A stretch of 64,000 nucleotides of DNA from Porphyra umbilicalis (taxonomy: Eukaryota; Rhodophyta; Bangiophyceae; Bangiales; Bangiaceae). The position numbers and the translations under genes were made by a program. The stretch is taken from assembly GCA_002049455.2 (NCBI GenBank), contig KV918796.1:1-64000 (forward strand), written 5' to 3'. The notes beneath the pieces are model-generated. The model had not been told where the DNA came from and made no database searches. It saw only the letters and a list, made by a program, of their open reading frames with translations. Positions 42,056-53,161 of this stretch are shown here, piece by piece; the first letter of the stretch is position 1, and every line of letters begins with the position of its first letter.

Positions 42056-42198
42056 CAGTCGTTCTCTCAAGAATCCCGCACTCCAACAGGTGCAAAAGAG
42101 TTCCAAACCGGCCTCTACGACCCCGCAGTACGACCCCGCAGAGACCGATATGGAACTCTTGTAACAGTTGGAGTGCGGGATTTTTGGGAGAACGGCTG
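42056..42198. mobile_element. 143-bp foldback MITE with TA duplication
   Basis: Nearly the whole element is an inverted repeat: CAGTCGTTCTCTCAAGAATC on the left and its imperfect complement ending AACGGCTG on the right, with a short centre. It is flanked on both sides by TA (42,054-42,055; 42,199-42,200), as for Tc1/mariner-type insertion. The sequence is the terminal part of the 3.6-kb element at 37,286-40,866, so it looks like a deletion derivative. Confidence 0.88.
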
Positions 42199-43005
42199 TA
42201 GTCACAGAACCTCTTCTCGTCGGGTCGTCCGTTTGTAGGACTTTGTTGTCTGGAGTCGTACCTTGGGCAGCTTGCCGAAGAGCATACCGTTGGCAGCCGT
42301 GCATGAGAGAAAGGGTCGTTCTCTTGTTGTCTAGTCCCACGGGTCTTCCCCTGTCCTCTCTCTCCACTGCTTGTATACGCAGGCGGCCCTCCTCGCCCCC
42401 CGACCAAAGAGACGCCTGCTCCTCCACTCCTTGCGCACCCGCGCGGCACCGCCGTCACGCACCGCGCCTGTCAGCAGGCCGCGCCCAAACGCACGCCTGC
42501 TTCTCCACCCCGCGCGCACACGCGATGCACCGTCGTCCCGCACGCGCCGGGCGGCAGGGCCGTGGCCGTGCATTCGCCGAGGAGCGGCCGCGTCGGCGTG
42601 CCCCCTCGCGCCGCCACGTCAGCTCGCCAGACAGGCGTCTGCCCCCCCCCTCCTTGTCACGGGGGGGAGCACTTGCGACCGCCCAGCAGCTTGGCACGAC
42701 CGCCCAGCAGCTTGGCACGGCCGCGCCCTTGCGTCCACCGTCCCAACGCAACAGACGCCTCCATGCTTGCCGCCGAGTGGGCGCGCCGCCCCGGGCGCCA
42801 TATAATTCACAGTGCATCTGAATAAGGAGGACAAGAGGGATAGAACAAGGAGGGAAAGTGCAACGCCAGGACTCCAAGCGAGGAGTTTGAAGGACAAGCG
42901 GATGAAACGAAGAAAACCAAGGAAGACAAAGGAACAAGACGAACGCACGACTGACGAGCGGCCACGCTCCTATGCGCCCGCCCGACCGCCCCCACACGCG
43001 GCGCG
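42199..43005. other. Downstream flank of the bZIP gene
   Basis: A C-rich tract (42,370-42,800) contains a 24-bp tandem duplication around 42,675-42,722, then a purine-rich stretch (42,825-42,950). Open frames are low-complexity. Part may be the 3' UTR of the bZIP gene that ends at 43,006. Confidence 0.4.
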
Positions 43006-43716
43006 TCAACCGTACGGCCGGGGCTGGCGGCGGTACGGTGGCGCGCCCTCGGCCTTTTCCGCATCCATCGAGGGCGATGGCAGGAGGTGCCAGCGGCGCC
43101 CGCGCGCGCGTAGCGGCGGCGGTGCGCGGCCGCCATTAACAGCTGGGTGCAGGCCGCCCCCGCCGCCGCCGAGTGCAGCCCCGCCGGCTCCTTTCGGCGC
43201 GAGGTGCCGCGGGTCGTGGGTGCACGCAGCCAGCTGCCGGCGCAACAGCGCATTCTCCTCCATCAAGTGCTTGAGGGAGAGCTGCATTTGGTCGAACATC
43301 GCGTTGCGGCGGATGCGGGAGCGGTAGGCCGACTCGCGGTTGCGCTGCTTGCGGATCTCCTTGGCGTCGGCTTTGGTGTCGGCGCCCTCGTTGCTGGCGC
43401 CGCCGCCACCGCTGCCGCTGCCGTCGCCGCATGGCTCATCGTCCTGGTCGTCGTCGTCCTCCCGCAGGGCCGCGTCCTCCACGTCGGCCGAGCCGCTGGT
43501 ACCGCTCCCGCCAAGGGCATCAGACGTCAACGAGCGACCCGCCAAGCCAGCGGCGGGGGAGCCAGACAAGGAGAGGCGCCGGCGGATAGCGACACGCTTC
43601 TGCTCGTCGGCCGCCCCGCGCTCGTCGCCCTCAAAGGGACCGGCGTTGCCCGGGTGCGGCCCGCGCTCGCCTCCATACTCGCCGTGCCCGTCCGTGTGCG
43701 GCTGCCATGCCCCCTG
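43006..43716 (-). pseudogene. bZIP transcription factor, C-terminal part, cut off by a CACTA element
   Basis: The frame enters from the transposon junction and ends at TGA 43,006-43,008. A basic region KEIRKQRNRESAYRSRIRR (about 43,300-43,360) has the invariant N-x7-R spacing. A leucine zipper follows with heptads at QMQLSLKHLMEENALLRRQL. An acidic stretch (EDDDDQDDE) and Ser/Gly linkers precede it, and a Gly/Pro-rich tail follows. This is a bZIP DNA-binding and dimerisation module acting in the nucleus as a transcription factor; the subfamily is not clear. Upstream coding sequence lies 6.36 kb away at 50,079-51,379, across the transposon. The single-exon layout fits the neighbours. Confidence 0.9.
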
Positions 43717-43734
43717 CCCTACTAGAACATCTAA

Positions 43735-43935
43735 CGAGAAATCCCAAGTTTTATGGCCCATAATACCAGGTGAAGTGGCACAAAAAACCAGGTTGTGTGG
43801 CTCAATATCCCAGGTCGAAGACCTTCACAGCCCTGAAAAAAGGACCTCAAGCTCATGCGGAATACCAGCTTGCCTGGGATCTTCGGGCATCGCTGGGGCT
43901 TAGAATCCCAGGTACAACCTGGGATTGTATGGACT
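43735..43935. repeat. CACTA subterminal repeats, left
   Basis: At least six copies of the word AATCCCAGGT or its variants and complement (for example CCCAGGTC, ACCTGGGATT) in 200 bp. They are expected binding sites for the element's accessory protein. Confidence 0.85.
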
Positions 43936-44236
43936 TTGGTTCGCTCACAGGCATCCACGTTGCATAGATGGGTGGCTGAGAGCAATGCTGTCAGACAGCG
44001 CAATGGTCCATATTCAAGTATGAGTGCAGTTGTGACTGCACAATCTTACACTGGGATACCTTCAAAGAATGTTACATATAAGAGTGAAGTACGGTATTAC
44101 GTACTGGCATATCAGTTTCTGCTGTACGCTGTGTTCGAGTATACTTGACAGCTTGCTATAATAGCAATATTCCGTTTAGTCAAGTATTCATTGATTAGAC
44201 AATGTTGTGAACAGGTCGGATGGTTGTGTTTATTAA

Positions 44237-45258
44237 CTAGCGATGAGAAGCAAAGAAATCCTCGGCCGACTGGGCACCCGTCGCACTGTCAACGGTTGCG
44301 TGATCGCTGGCGTTAGTTCCCGATCTGACCCGTGCAGCCGGTGACGAGGGTCGCACCGACCGATTCGGCGGCGGTGGCAGCGGCCGTGTTGGCGGCGGTG
44401 GCAGCCGCCGTGTCGGCGGCGGTGGCAGCGGCCGTGTCGGCGACGGGAGCGTTGCCCCGCCCGCCGTCGCCGCCGCGGCCGCCGCCTGCCCGGCCTGCCC
44501 CTTCTTTGCGAGCGCCTTGTGATAGGCCGCGCTGTTGTTGGCTACCTTAGACAGTAGACAGCAGGCACCCCAGCTCCGAACGCAAACGCCCAGCCGCGGC
44601 TCGAACCGCTCAAGGTGCCGGACGGCCACGTCAATGTCCACTCGCGCCTGTGCGCAGAAGGTGACGAGGGGGTCAAACACCTTAGCGGCCGACTTTGCCA
44701 GCCGCTTGATGTGTATCACGTCCGGCCCAGAGATGTTAAGGACCTGAAAAACTGGCAAGCGGTTGACGGCGGCTACGGGTATCGCCACCGCACGCCGCGC
44801 GGCATCCGGGTCCGGGTGAAGATCGAATCCGCACCGGCCGTTCGTGGTGCCGCGGGTCCTGCCCGCCCCACGTGACCGAGATGGGACGGGCAGAACCACC
44901 AGCGGGCGCTCCGAAGAGCCGTTCAAAACCGCCGCAGGCCCAGCAGGGCTCGCCGGAACGGCCGCAGCCTCGGCGCTGCCGCGCCCGTTCGGGCACGCGG
45001 AAGTAGCCCCCGTCGCCGAAGAGCTTGGCGCGCCGGCACCGCGAGAAGAGAGACGCGTTCGCACGGGGGGCGGGGGCAACGCCTCGCGGGGAGAGGACAG
45101 CCGACGATTCGGCGGTGGTGGCGGCGTGGCAACGGCCGCGCGCCGGCGTCCCGAAGTTCGATTCGGCTGCGCTCGCGGGGGTGACGATGCGCCGTTCGAC
45201 GCGCGGGGAGCCGCCGCCGGCAGTGCTGCAGCCGCCGCGACGGCGGCGGCCAAATTGC
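44237..45258 (-). CDS. Second CACTA ORF (TNPA-like position), last exon
   Basis: The frame is open from about 45,436, but a strong 3' splice site (TTCTTTCCAG) ends at 45,259, so the exon probably starts at 45,258, with an upstream exon not identified. The product is Ala/Pro/Ser-rich, with one ordered-looking segment (FQVLNISGPDVIHIKRLAKS to VRSWGACCLLSKV, about 44,760-44,530) and Pro-rich repeats (RPLPPPPT, about 44,350-44,450). By position it may be the accessory DNA-binding protein that recognises subterminal repeats. No database-level match can be claimed. Confidence 0.55.
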
Positions 45259-45436
45259 CTGGAAAGAAAACGAAATGGATCGAAGAGAAGGATATCGAGC
45301 ACAAAGAAACACAACGCAAAGGACAGCACTCAAGTATTTCGGTCTCGTCAGTCACCATACCAGTGTGCATTCCCCCCGTATGTACACCATTCTGTGCCGA
45401 AAAAAGACAGACGAGGAGGACCGGGTGTCCATACAA

Positions 45437-46232
45437 AGATGGGACAGCATATCACACACATATAACACGTGGCCGTACGGACAAAGAGCATAATCACGCT
45501 CAGAACGGGGGATGTTGGGGGGGAGTGGGGGGGTGGGGGCAGTGGGTATACATCAGATCCAAAGAAACGAACAACACGTACCGCTAGCACCACGCGCTCG
45601 CTTGCGGCCGGCCGCCATGTTACGGGAGCTCGGGAAAGGATCGGTCCAGGGGTATCGGGGAAGGAGCGTCGAGAGTGCGACACAGATGACAGGTGCAAAA
45701 GGGGCGGGGAGTGTGCGTGCCTTTGTGAGACGCGACGGTGAAGGCGACGTTGGATGCGACGGGGTGGTGCCTGCGACTGCGGTGACCGCGTCACTCACAC
45801 CGTGGTAGTCAGTGTGGCCAGGTGTGCGCTGGCATCGTCTGGGCCGTGGCCAGAATACTCACAGTGCGCAGGCTCTGAGCGCCCCCCTTCCGTAGAGCGC
45901 CCACGAAGCACTGGTGGCGGAAAGCTGCCGCCGGGCGGTGCTGGTGAACGGGCACCCCCGCCAGAGGCCATTGGAAACCAATGCCGCCCCCTCGACCGCT
46001 CTTCCGAGATCGTGCGGCCCAGAGGCCTCCGTGGGCCCTGGGTCCGGTCGAGATCCGGTTGGCGTAGAAACGTCACTGGAATGAATCAGAGCTGCAATTG
46101 TTTGCGTGTACAAAGTAAATATGGCAGTTGTTCTTGTCTTCGTCACTGCTTTCTATTATTTTTAGGCAGTTACACGCTTAATTAAATCCAATGACAAGTG
46201 GTTTGCGTCCTCTTAGCCCACCCCTTCTGGTT
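45437..46232. other. CACTA spacer between the two ORFs
   Basis: Short frames only; it may contain 5' exon(s) of the second ORF. G-runs lie near 45,509-45,536, and an AT-rich stretch (46,100-46,195) follows the transposase stop. No other feature is supported. Confidence 0.4.
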
Positions 46233-49193
46233 CTACAGGTCCTCAGAAAACGGCTCCCTATTAAACAACACAAAATGGAGGCCCTCTCTCCCAATTGTGG
46301 CGACAACTTCGGCCACGGCGCCGACTGGTACGTATCCGCACGACCCGCCTAGCCCGAGGATACACTCAATCCCGTACTTGGTCGCCGCGTAACCATACCG
46401 GCCGGGGCGGTCCTTAGCCGACTTAACGCGCTCTACGTAGGCGAAGGCCATTGCTTGGCCGTCAATGAACACGGCCGCGTAGTGTAAGATGGCCCCAAAC
46501 GTTGAGACTGAGCGCTCCCCCACGGAACCGTCGGGGAGGAAGAAATCTTCTCGGTAGTTGATCCGTACCAAGTAGTTGCGGCGCCGGCGCTTGTCGCAGT
46601 CCGACCCGACAGGCCTAGATCCGGCAATTTTTCCGGACGCCAGCTTAGCTCGGTAGTACTTCCTAGCCAAAACCTGAAGAGGCACTTCGTCGGCGTTCTC
46701 TTGGATCAGCACTGCCCGCATACTGGAAAGCTCCGCCCCTTCAAGGCCCACCGGCTCGCTCCTAGGTGGTAGCAGCGCGCAGTCAGCGCCGACATCCTGA
46801 GGTACCTTCAGGCTGCCGCGAGGAAGACCGGGCGCCGTCCAACGTTTCTTAGTTGTTTCTGCCCATTCGGTGGGTAAGTATTGCTGGCCAAAGGAAGTAA
46901 TGAGGTCGGCCTTGCATTTGCGCGTGACATTCTTGACGAGGGTGGCGTGCGGTCTTGAACTGGAGCGGATCAGCTTTCCCAGCGTCCCAATTTTCCGCTC
47001 CATCGGAAACTGCCAGACGACCCAGGCTGGGCCGCACGCGCGGCGCAGCGGAACAATGTCTAGAAGAGAAGAAATTGTAGACAGGCAGAGCGGTAACCGC
47101 TCGGCCGATCCGCGGTATATCTTATCGTAGTAGTTGGTCACGAAGTACTTGAGATCGTTGTCAATCGACTGGATATCCGCCTCAGATACGCCCCTAGGTC
47201 GGAATAGCAGACGGCAGGCGCGGCTTAGTGCCATGAAGATCTTGTAGAAGGCGCTTGGAATCCGACTTGCCAGCAGTACTTCTCCGCTGCACAGGATAAA
47301 GTGCATCCAGTCGACCGCCTTGAAGGACTTTTGATGGATGTCGATATTTCTCAGAGATCTGGCCTGGGCCAGGGGCACCGTCTGGCGCGCCTCCCGCAGC
47401 TCCCGGCCGATGAGGGCCACCGTCGCCTTCGGTAAGAAGTAGTCTTCGTCCTTCTTGTTGGTTACCAGCTTAAGCCCAGCGAAGAGCTTCCACAGGTGCG
47501 GCACAACGTTTAGGAGCACCAAGTGCATGGTATCGCAGGGGGCGGCGGTAGGACCCATTGTCCATAAGTGTTTCAGGTGCGGGTAGGCGGTGCGCATTGC
47601 TGGGCTGGGCGCGAAGAACAGGGAGTAGCCCTTGACGCCACTCTTCTGCTGCAGCCTTGTCTGGTACGCGACCGATCTGCCTTCTGCACGCGCGTCCTCC
47701 ACTTCAGCCGCACTTACGGCGATACTTGCGGCCGTGCGTCGCGGTGCAATGCAGTCACGTACTTTGAACAGAGACTTGCCGCTTAGATCCTTAGGCGGGA
47801 AGTAGACATGGCTACTTGCAGGAGCGTAGATTCCCTGGAAGAGGCGAAAACGGTTGTAAATGTAGCTGCTGACGCCAGTTAGCTGACAGAGCTTGTCGCC
47901 GCCCGGCTGATCCGTCGTAAAGTTGAGCACTCCGGCCCTTAACACGACTGGGGTTGGCGAGTTGGCTACTATTAGACCGGGAACACCCTTGGCCAGCTCG
48001 TTTAACTCCGCCGCAATGGGGTGTAGAAACGATTCGAGGTCGGCAGGTTGTCTTGGCCCAGGCGTTACGACCAGCAGTAGCTGATACTTCATGCGCGTCC
48101 GTTGGTTAGGGCTCAGGCTCAGGGGTGTGACCGTTACCGGCCAGCCTTCGAACCCGTTCTGCCGAAAGAACTGAAAGCCGTCGGTTCCACAGTTAACTGG
48201 TACGAAAGGGCCGTGATCAAGTAGTCCTGCATCGCGGTAGTGACGGAAGTTCGAGCTGTGGCGGTAGTCGTGGACCCCGTCGGCCACTTCATCCACAGCC
48301 TTGCGCGCCGCAGCCATGTTCTCCATCATTGACTTCCCAATTATGGGGTCGCTGAGAAGGTGAGCCAACCAGGATGTCAAGGACCAGTACGTGACCTGTT
48401 TGGCCGGCTTGCCGTTGGCTTTGAAGCGCGGTGATCCGCAAGCGTCGCACGTGGTCTGTTGCGCGCGCGTATGGGTGAAGGCCACGCACCCGTGGACGCA
48501 ACAGTCGACTAACCTTGTCTCCAAGTTGACGCTTGCATCGACGAAACGCTCCATAAGGTGGGGCGTGCAGTACGTGGCCGCGGAGGAGCTTAATTGAAGT
48601 AGATCCGCAATCGACGCTTGCGTCAAATCGTGTTGAACTGTAAAGGCATGCAGCGCAAGGTCTGCTCTGCAATCCTTAAACTGGCCCACCGTCAGACGCA
48701 CTTCGTTCGTGCTGACGGTTGGTTGGTAAATCGGGATTGGTGGAGCCCCAATCTGATCTTCTGGCTCCGGATCAGCGATGAAATCCGGTGGTGGCACGTC
48801 GTTTGACCCGTCTGATCCGTCTGATCCGTCGTTTGACGTGGAATCGCTCGATGCCACACTTGCGTCCGGCGTTTCGTCCGCATCGCATCGGCGCCGGTCC
48901 GCCTCGACGGCCGCCTGTGCGCTGGCGCCGTCATCCCCTGGCGGTTGTCCACCCTGGCCGCCCGACGGCACCGAAAGCCCGTCGCCCGCTGATGGTCCCC
49001 CCCCCCCACCATTGGGGAGTAGGGCATTTGCTGGACCGCCACCGTGGCCGCCATGCTCCAGACGACGGCGCTTTTCACGCTGTCGGTGGATAAAAAAAGT
49101 TGACCGACACACCGAGTTGGGACCACTGCGGCCGTCGTCCGTGCAGGATGGGCAGTAACAGGCGTACCGCTCGCCGACGCCAGAGGGTACCAT
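46233..49193 (-). CDS. CACTA transposase (TNP2 family)
   Basis: 986 residues from the ATG at 49,193 (MVPSGVGERY); the frame runs further upstream but reads as low complexity. An N-terminal Cys cluster with a basic stretch (CYCPSC, RQREKRRR) is followed by an acidic/Ser-rich linker. The TNP2 core has CGTDGFQFF (about residue 334) then WPVTVTPLSLSPNQRTRMKYQLLLVVTPGPR, split here as WPVTVTPLSL and QLLLVVTPGPR; CDTMHLVLLNVVPHLW (about 551); and DWMHFILCSGEVLL (about 627). These are the recurrent blocks of the family's DDE-type nuclease region. The C-terminal part with FGAILHYAAVFI and a Gly-rich end is intact. It cuts both element ends in the nucleus. Confidence 0.92.
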   Translation of the reverse strand: MVPSGVGERYACYCPSCTDDGRSGPNSVCRSTFFIHRQREKRRRLEHGGHGGGPANALLPNGGGGGPSAGDGLSVPSGGQGGQPPGDDGASAQAAVEADRRRCDADETPDASVASSDSTSNDGSDGSDGSNDVPPPDFIADPEPEDQIGAPPIPIYQPTVSTNEVRLTVGQFKDCRADLALHAFTVQHDLTQASIADLLQLSSSAATYCTPHLMERFVDASVNLETRLVDCCVHGCVAFTHTRAQQTTCDACGSPRFKANGKPAKQVTYWSLTSWLAHLLSDPIIGKSMMENMAAARKAVDEVADGVHDYRHSSNFRHYRDAGLLDHGPFVPVNCGTDGFQFFRQNGFEGWPVTVTPLSLSPNQRTRMKYQLLLVVTPGPRQPADLESFLHPIAAELNELAKGVPGLIVANSPTPVVLRAGVLNFTTDQPGGDKLCQLTGVSSYIYNRFRLFQGIYAPASSHVYFPPKDLSGKSLFKVRDCIAPRRTAASIAVSAAEVEDARAEGRSVAYQTRLQQKSGVKGYSLFFAPSPAMRTAYPHLKHLWTMGPTAAPCDTMHLVLLNVVPHLWKLFAGLKLVTNKKDEDYFLPKATVALIGRELREARQTVPLAQARSLRNIDIHQKSFKAVDWMHFILCSGEVLLASRIPSAFYKIFMALSRACRLLFRPRGVSEADIQSIDNDLKYFVTNYYDKIYRGSAERLPLCLSTISSLLDIVPLRRACGPAWVVWQFPMERKIGTLGKLIRSSSRPHATLVKNVTRKCKADLITSFGQQYLPTEWAETTKKRWTAPGLPRGSLKVPQDVGADCALLPPRSEPVGLEGAELSSMRAVLIQENADEVPLQVLARKYYRAKLASGKIAGSRPVGSDCDKRRRRNYLVRINYREDFFLPDGSVGERSVSTFGAILHYAAVFIDGQAMAFAYVERVKSAKDRPGRYGYAATKYGIECILGLGGSCGYVPVGAVAEVVATIGREGLHFVLFNREPFSEDL

Positions 49194-49914
49194 GGCCACT
49201 GCTGGTGGGGGGTGGAGGTTGGGATGGGGGGGGGAGCTGGAGCAGCAGGTCGATGACGAGGCGGCGAAGAAGGAGCACCGGCGGTGGCAATGCGAGTGTC
49301 GATGGCTGATGGAACACATCGTCGGTAAGGCCATGGGAGACTCTTTTACAGGCAAACAGGGCGAAGCAGTGCCCTATCAAATGGCAGGATTGCACGGCTG
49401 ACAGTGGAATGCTCTGGAAGCTTCCATCGGCATCTAGATCTCAACGGTGGAAGGCCAGACTGGAAGCAGCTCGCTCGTCATAAGCCTCAGGTGTTTCGAC
49501 CAGGTGGCCACAAGTCTCACTTTTCCCTTCCAGCACGCACACGAGAGGGGCTCAATGCATCGCTGTGTTGGCCACCTTCCACCCGCTGCACCCCCCCCCC
49601 TGCTCCAGTCTGACAGCTCGAGGCATGCTGGTCCTGATGTCCCCACATGCCGGAATGGTCGCTTGGCGGCGGCCCAGAGCGCCGCCGGCCCGCGTCACCG
49701 GACCTTCTGTATCGGGGCACAAGCCCAGCCGGGGATACCCTCCCTCCCTGAAGCCTGACGTGTCACTACGCCGCGGTGGCGATGGGGCAGGCCGAAGGTC
49801 GGGAATGTATGAGGACACGGCCACTTCACAATTTGTTCCGAGCTGGCGGGGATTGTTGGCGTGCGAAGCGGCATGAGCAGAGAGGCTGAGGATCCCATCC
49901 AGGCCGATCCGCGA

Positions 49915-50062
49915 CATTGGACTCGAAATCCCAGGTCGATCCGCACGGGCCAGGTCGCCGTTGCACGGAATCCCAGGTAAATCGCTCCATGGAAGTGGGT
50001 TTGGCTCGGTATCCCAGGCGACCTGGGATTTCGAGGCAGAAAACCTGGGATTTTCGGTCAAA
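49915..50062. repeat. CACTA subterminal repeats, right
   Basis: Six or so AATCCCAGGT/ACCTGGGATT words within 150 bp, in both orientations, mirroring 43,735-43,935. Confidence 0.88.
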
Positions 50063-50078
50063 TTTTCTTGTAGGGCTG

Positions 50079-51379
50079 CGGGCGTCGCGGGTCATCGCCC
50101 ATCGCCCCCCCGCCGCCAAAGGTGGCCGACGGGCGCCACCGGTCCAGCTCCGGGGCCGGCCGAGGCCCCGATGGCTCGCCGCGGTAGGCCGGCGGCGGGG
50201 CACCAGAAGCCGGGAAGTGCCGCCAATCCACCATTCCCGCACTAGACGGGGCTCCTTCCTGCCGACCACCGCCAGCGTGGTAGTAGAGGGCGCGTCCCCC
50301 CCCCCCCCGCCGCGCCCGACCGCGCCCGGGTAGCCGGGCGCTGGCGGCGGCGGCAGCCCAGGCCTCGCGTACCCCTCACTGCTGTCACTGCTCCGTCCGC
50401 TGCGCGGCCGGTGGCTGCTGCTGCTCGGGCTGCCACCCCGCCCGCCACTACCGCCGCCGCCGCCGCCGGGCGCGCCTCGAGGCACTGCCGCGTTGGCGGC
50501 GTGATAAGCGGCTGCGTATGGAGGGTGGTCGGCGGCGGGGTGGCCGTAGCCCGCCGCCATGGCACGCGACGGGGGCGGCGCTGGGTAAGCGCACCGTGTC
50601 GCACCCGCCGGGGCGTTCCGATTGCCGCCGCCATTGCCGCCAATGCCAGGCGGCGCGCCGTACGCCCGCTCCAAAGGCGTGATGCCGGTCGGCGACGCCG
50701 ATGCGCGGCCGCTACGGCGTCGGGGCGGCGGGAAGGGGGCCACTGCCGACTGGGGCGGCCCCAGGTGCGGTCGAAAGGGACCACCGCCGTAGAAAGACCG
50801 CTGGGGCGCGTACGCTAACGATGTGAGCGGCGGGAGAGAGCCGCCGCTCATGCCCACCGAGCCGACAGGCACCAGCGTGCCTCCCCCAACGACAGCGTCC
50901 GGCTCGCGCGTGCGCTTGCGCACGAATACAAGCGCGCCGCCCGAGAAGGAGCGGGCTCCGCGGCCGCCAGCGGCCAAAGGCGGAGACGATGCGTTGTGGA
51001 CAGCGACCGTGGGCGGCGACGCGGCCACATCAGTCTCCTGGTGTACGAGGCCAGAGGAAGGCACTCGGCCGGGCGCACCGGTCATCCACTCCCTGTCACC
51101 ACCACCGTTGCTGTTGCCATTACCGCCGCCGCCGCCGCCGCCGCCACCCACACCACCCCCGCCACCACCACCACCGCCACCTCCACCACCACCACCGCCA
51201 CCTCCACCACCTCCACCGCCACCTCCACCACCACCGCCGTCACGCCCATCATCAGTACCAAGCATGTAGAACACCCTAGCCTTGTTCACCGCCAACCCGC
51301 CGGTCGCCATGGCAGCGTCCCGCGAGCGACGACTCGCCCCGACGGTAAAGGTCGAGGGGTCGGGACCACCAGGGGACAT
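50079..51379 (-). pseudogene. bZIP transcription factor, N-terminal part
   Basis: ATG at 51,379 (MSPGGPDPST), with an alternative at 51,310 (MATGGLAVNK). The protein is Gly/Pro/Ser/Ala-rich and mostly disordered, with a poly-Gly tract of over 35 residues and short ordered motifs (ALVFVRKRTREPD). At a run of 14 C near 50,289-50,302 the natural-looking frame shifts: beyond it the better frame reads LYYHAGGGRQEG...GMVDWRHFPASG and reaches the insertion point as ..DDPRRPQ. This joins in frame with GAWQPHTDGHGEYGG on the other side, using the CAG duplication once. So before insertion the two parts formed one gene; the homopolymer shift may be an assembly error. Confidence 0.82.
51121..51262 (-). 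repeat. Trinucleotide-type repeat encoding poly-Gly
   Basis: GGN repeats (GGTGGC, GGTGGT) give a run of more than 35 Gly codons in the bZIP N-terminal frame, an unstable-looking coding microsatellite. Confidence 0.85.
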
Positions 51380-53161
51380 TACTGGGCCCGAAACCGTCGC
51401 GGGACCAGAATGGCGCCTTCCCCTCGCCGACCTAGAACAGCGGAAACGCACGTCACCTGCTCACCGGGACACCACAGCTGCGTGCGCACTCGTGCGACCG
51501 GTCGTCGTCCACGACGCCGGTCGACGCGCACGCGGCGTCGGGCGCCCTTGGGGAACAAAGACAAACCGGGCGGTGGCCCGTCGTCGTGGCACACACTTCA
51601 CCGGCGCGCCGCGTTGGCCCCGGGCCGGGCTCGCTGCGACGGCCGCGCCGCGTTGCCCACGTCTCTGGCCGAAGCGCCGTCCGCGACGCCGACTCGCCAC
51701 GCAGCTGGGCTGTGTCAAGGCCGCCGCCGAGGCCACCACCGTGCCACAAATGATTGGCTGGCCGCAGCGCAGCGGCCGTGGCGGGCCGGCCTGGCGCTCA
51801 GATCTGAGGTGCGCGGGGGGGGGGGATGGATGGGCGCGGCATCAACCACAGACGTGCCTCGCGGCCCCCCCTCACCCCTTCACAGACTGACGTAGGCGGG
51901 CGGTGCGAGACCCGTGGGCGTGACGTGCCAGCGCAGCACCACAGACGTTCGTCTCTGCACGGGCAGCCTCAACAGAACGCGATTCTATTCCGGCGCGCGT
52001 TACCGAACGAGCAGGCAACAAACGCGATTCTGTTCAATTCATGTTCGGCTGCGCGTCTCTGGATCGCGGGATTTTTCCAGAAACGGGTCGAACACACGAG
52101 CTCGACGGTCTTAATGCAGATTAAGAGGACAGCGTTTTGGACGACGAAACAAGGTGAAGTGTTCCAGAAGAACCGTAGATCCACGGTCGTGCGTACAACT
52201 TTTCAGTGCATGTCGAGGTGGGAAGGAGACGGACCACAAGGAGCACACGGGGGGGTTGGGGTGGAGGGGCATTCGTGGGCAGAGAGTGTGGCATGGAACG
52301 TACGCTTGGCGTCGAGAAGCGCTCATGGAGGGGATGCGTCCACAGAGCGGGCGGGCATGCGAGGCAAGGGCAAGGAGCCGCAGTGGGACGAGACGGAATG
52401 GTGGCGTCGGGGGGAGGGCGGCAAAGCGGCAGCGTGTTGCAAGAAAGTTGGCGCTAGACTCCGGTGGGCGAGGACGACATGGGTGACGACGGTGCGCGGG
52501 GCGTAGGTGGATGGGTGCGCGAGGTGGAAGGCAGCTTGCCACGGTGAGGTCTCACATGGAGATTGCACGAAGACGCTCGTCCAACACTGCTGTGAAGTTT
52601 CTGCCAAACTAGAGGACACGTTTGATGATGCGAGCATGCATTAGTCGACAGTTGGATGTTTAAGTATGCGTAGAGATGCGACCTTGCTTGGTTCTTCGTA
52701 AGGCACCGGATTGGGGTCGTTTCGCTCATGAGGGCCCAGCCCATGCATGGTTCTCCCTCGAGAGAGGCCAGCAGTATCGGCGAACACGATGGCGTTCTGT
52801 TCGGGCTTTGTTGCCCGACCAGACGGACCAACAGATCGGCTATTGTTTTCATGTTGCCAAACAAACATTTCTGTTCGGCGATCTGTTGGCTTCCCCCGTG
52901 CAGCGACGTTTACAATGGCTCAGCCGCTGCGGTTCGGCGTGCGGAACGCGCACGAACTGCCAAGCTGTCACAAGAGCACGAGGGGCCGGGGCTTCAACTG
53001 GTCAGTTGGGTCGCCCCTCACCGCACCCAGCTTCGCGGCGCAGAGGGTTCGGCAACCCCTGACAGCTGCGCCAGGACGTGGGGTCGTGCGAAAAGGAAGC
53101 CCCGTCCACCTCGGAGCCGCCGGCAGCACCAACTGTGGCGGCCTTGAAAAATATCTCCCAA
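51380..53161. other. Upstream flank of the bZIP gene; GAACAG motif clusters
   Basis: 51,380-51,900 is GC-rich and may include the bZIP promoter or 5' UTR; no TATA box was found. Clusters of CTGTTC/GAACAG words occur at 51,966-52,060 and 52,774-52,890, with a third at 53,715-53,800, and look like subterminal arrays of an undefined element. Plus-strand frames (51,826-52,506, 52,747-53,169) are open but not recognisable. Confidence 0.35.

Larger units (their letters stand above)
43717..50075 (-). mobile_element. Complete CACTA (EnSpm) transposon inserted in the bZIP gene
   Basis: The ends are CCCTACTAGAA (left) and CCCTACAAGAA (right, complement), variants of the canonical CACTACAAGAA. They are flanked by a 3-bp duplication CTG (43,714-43,716; 50,076-50,078), the CACTA hallmark. 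Both subterminal regions hold inverted and direct AATCCCAGGT words. Length is 6,359 bp. It encodes a TNP2-type transposase and a second ORF on the same strand, the usual two-gene plan. No internal stop is seen in the transposase, so it may be intact. Confidence 0.94.
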
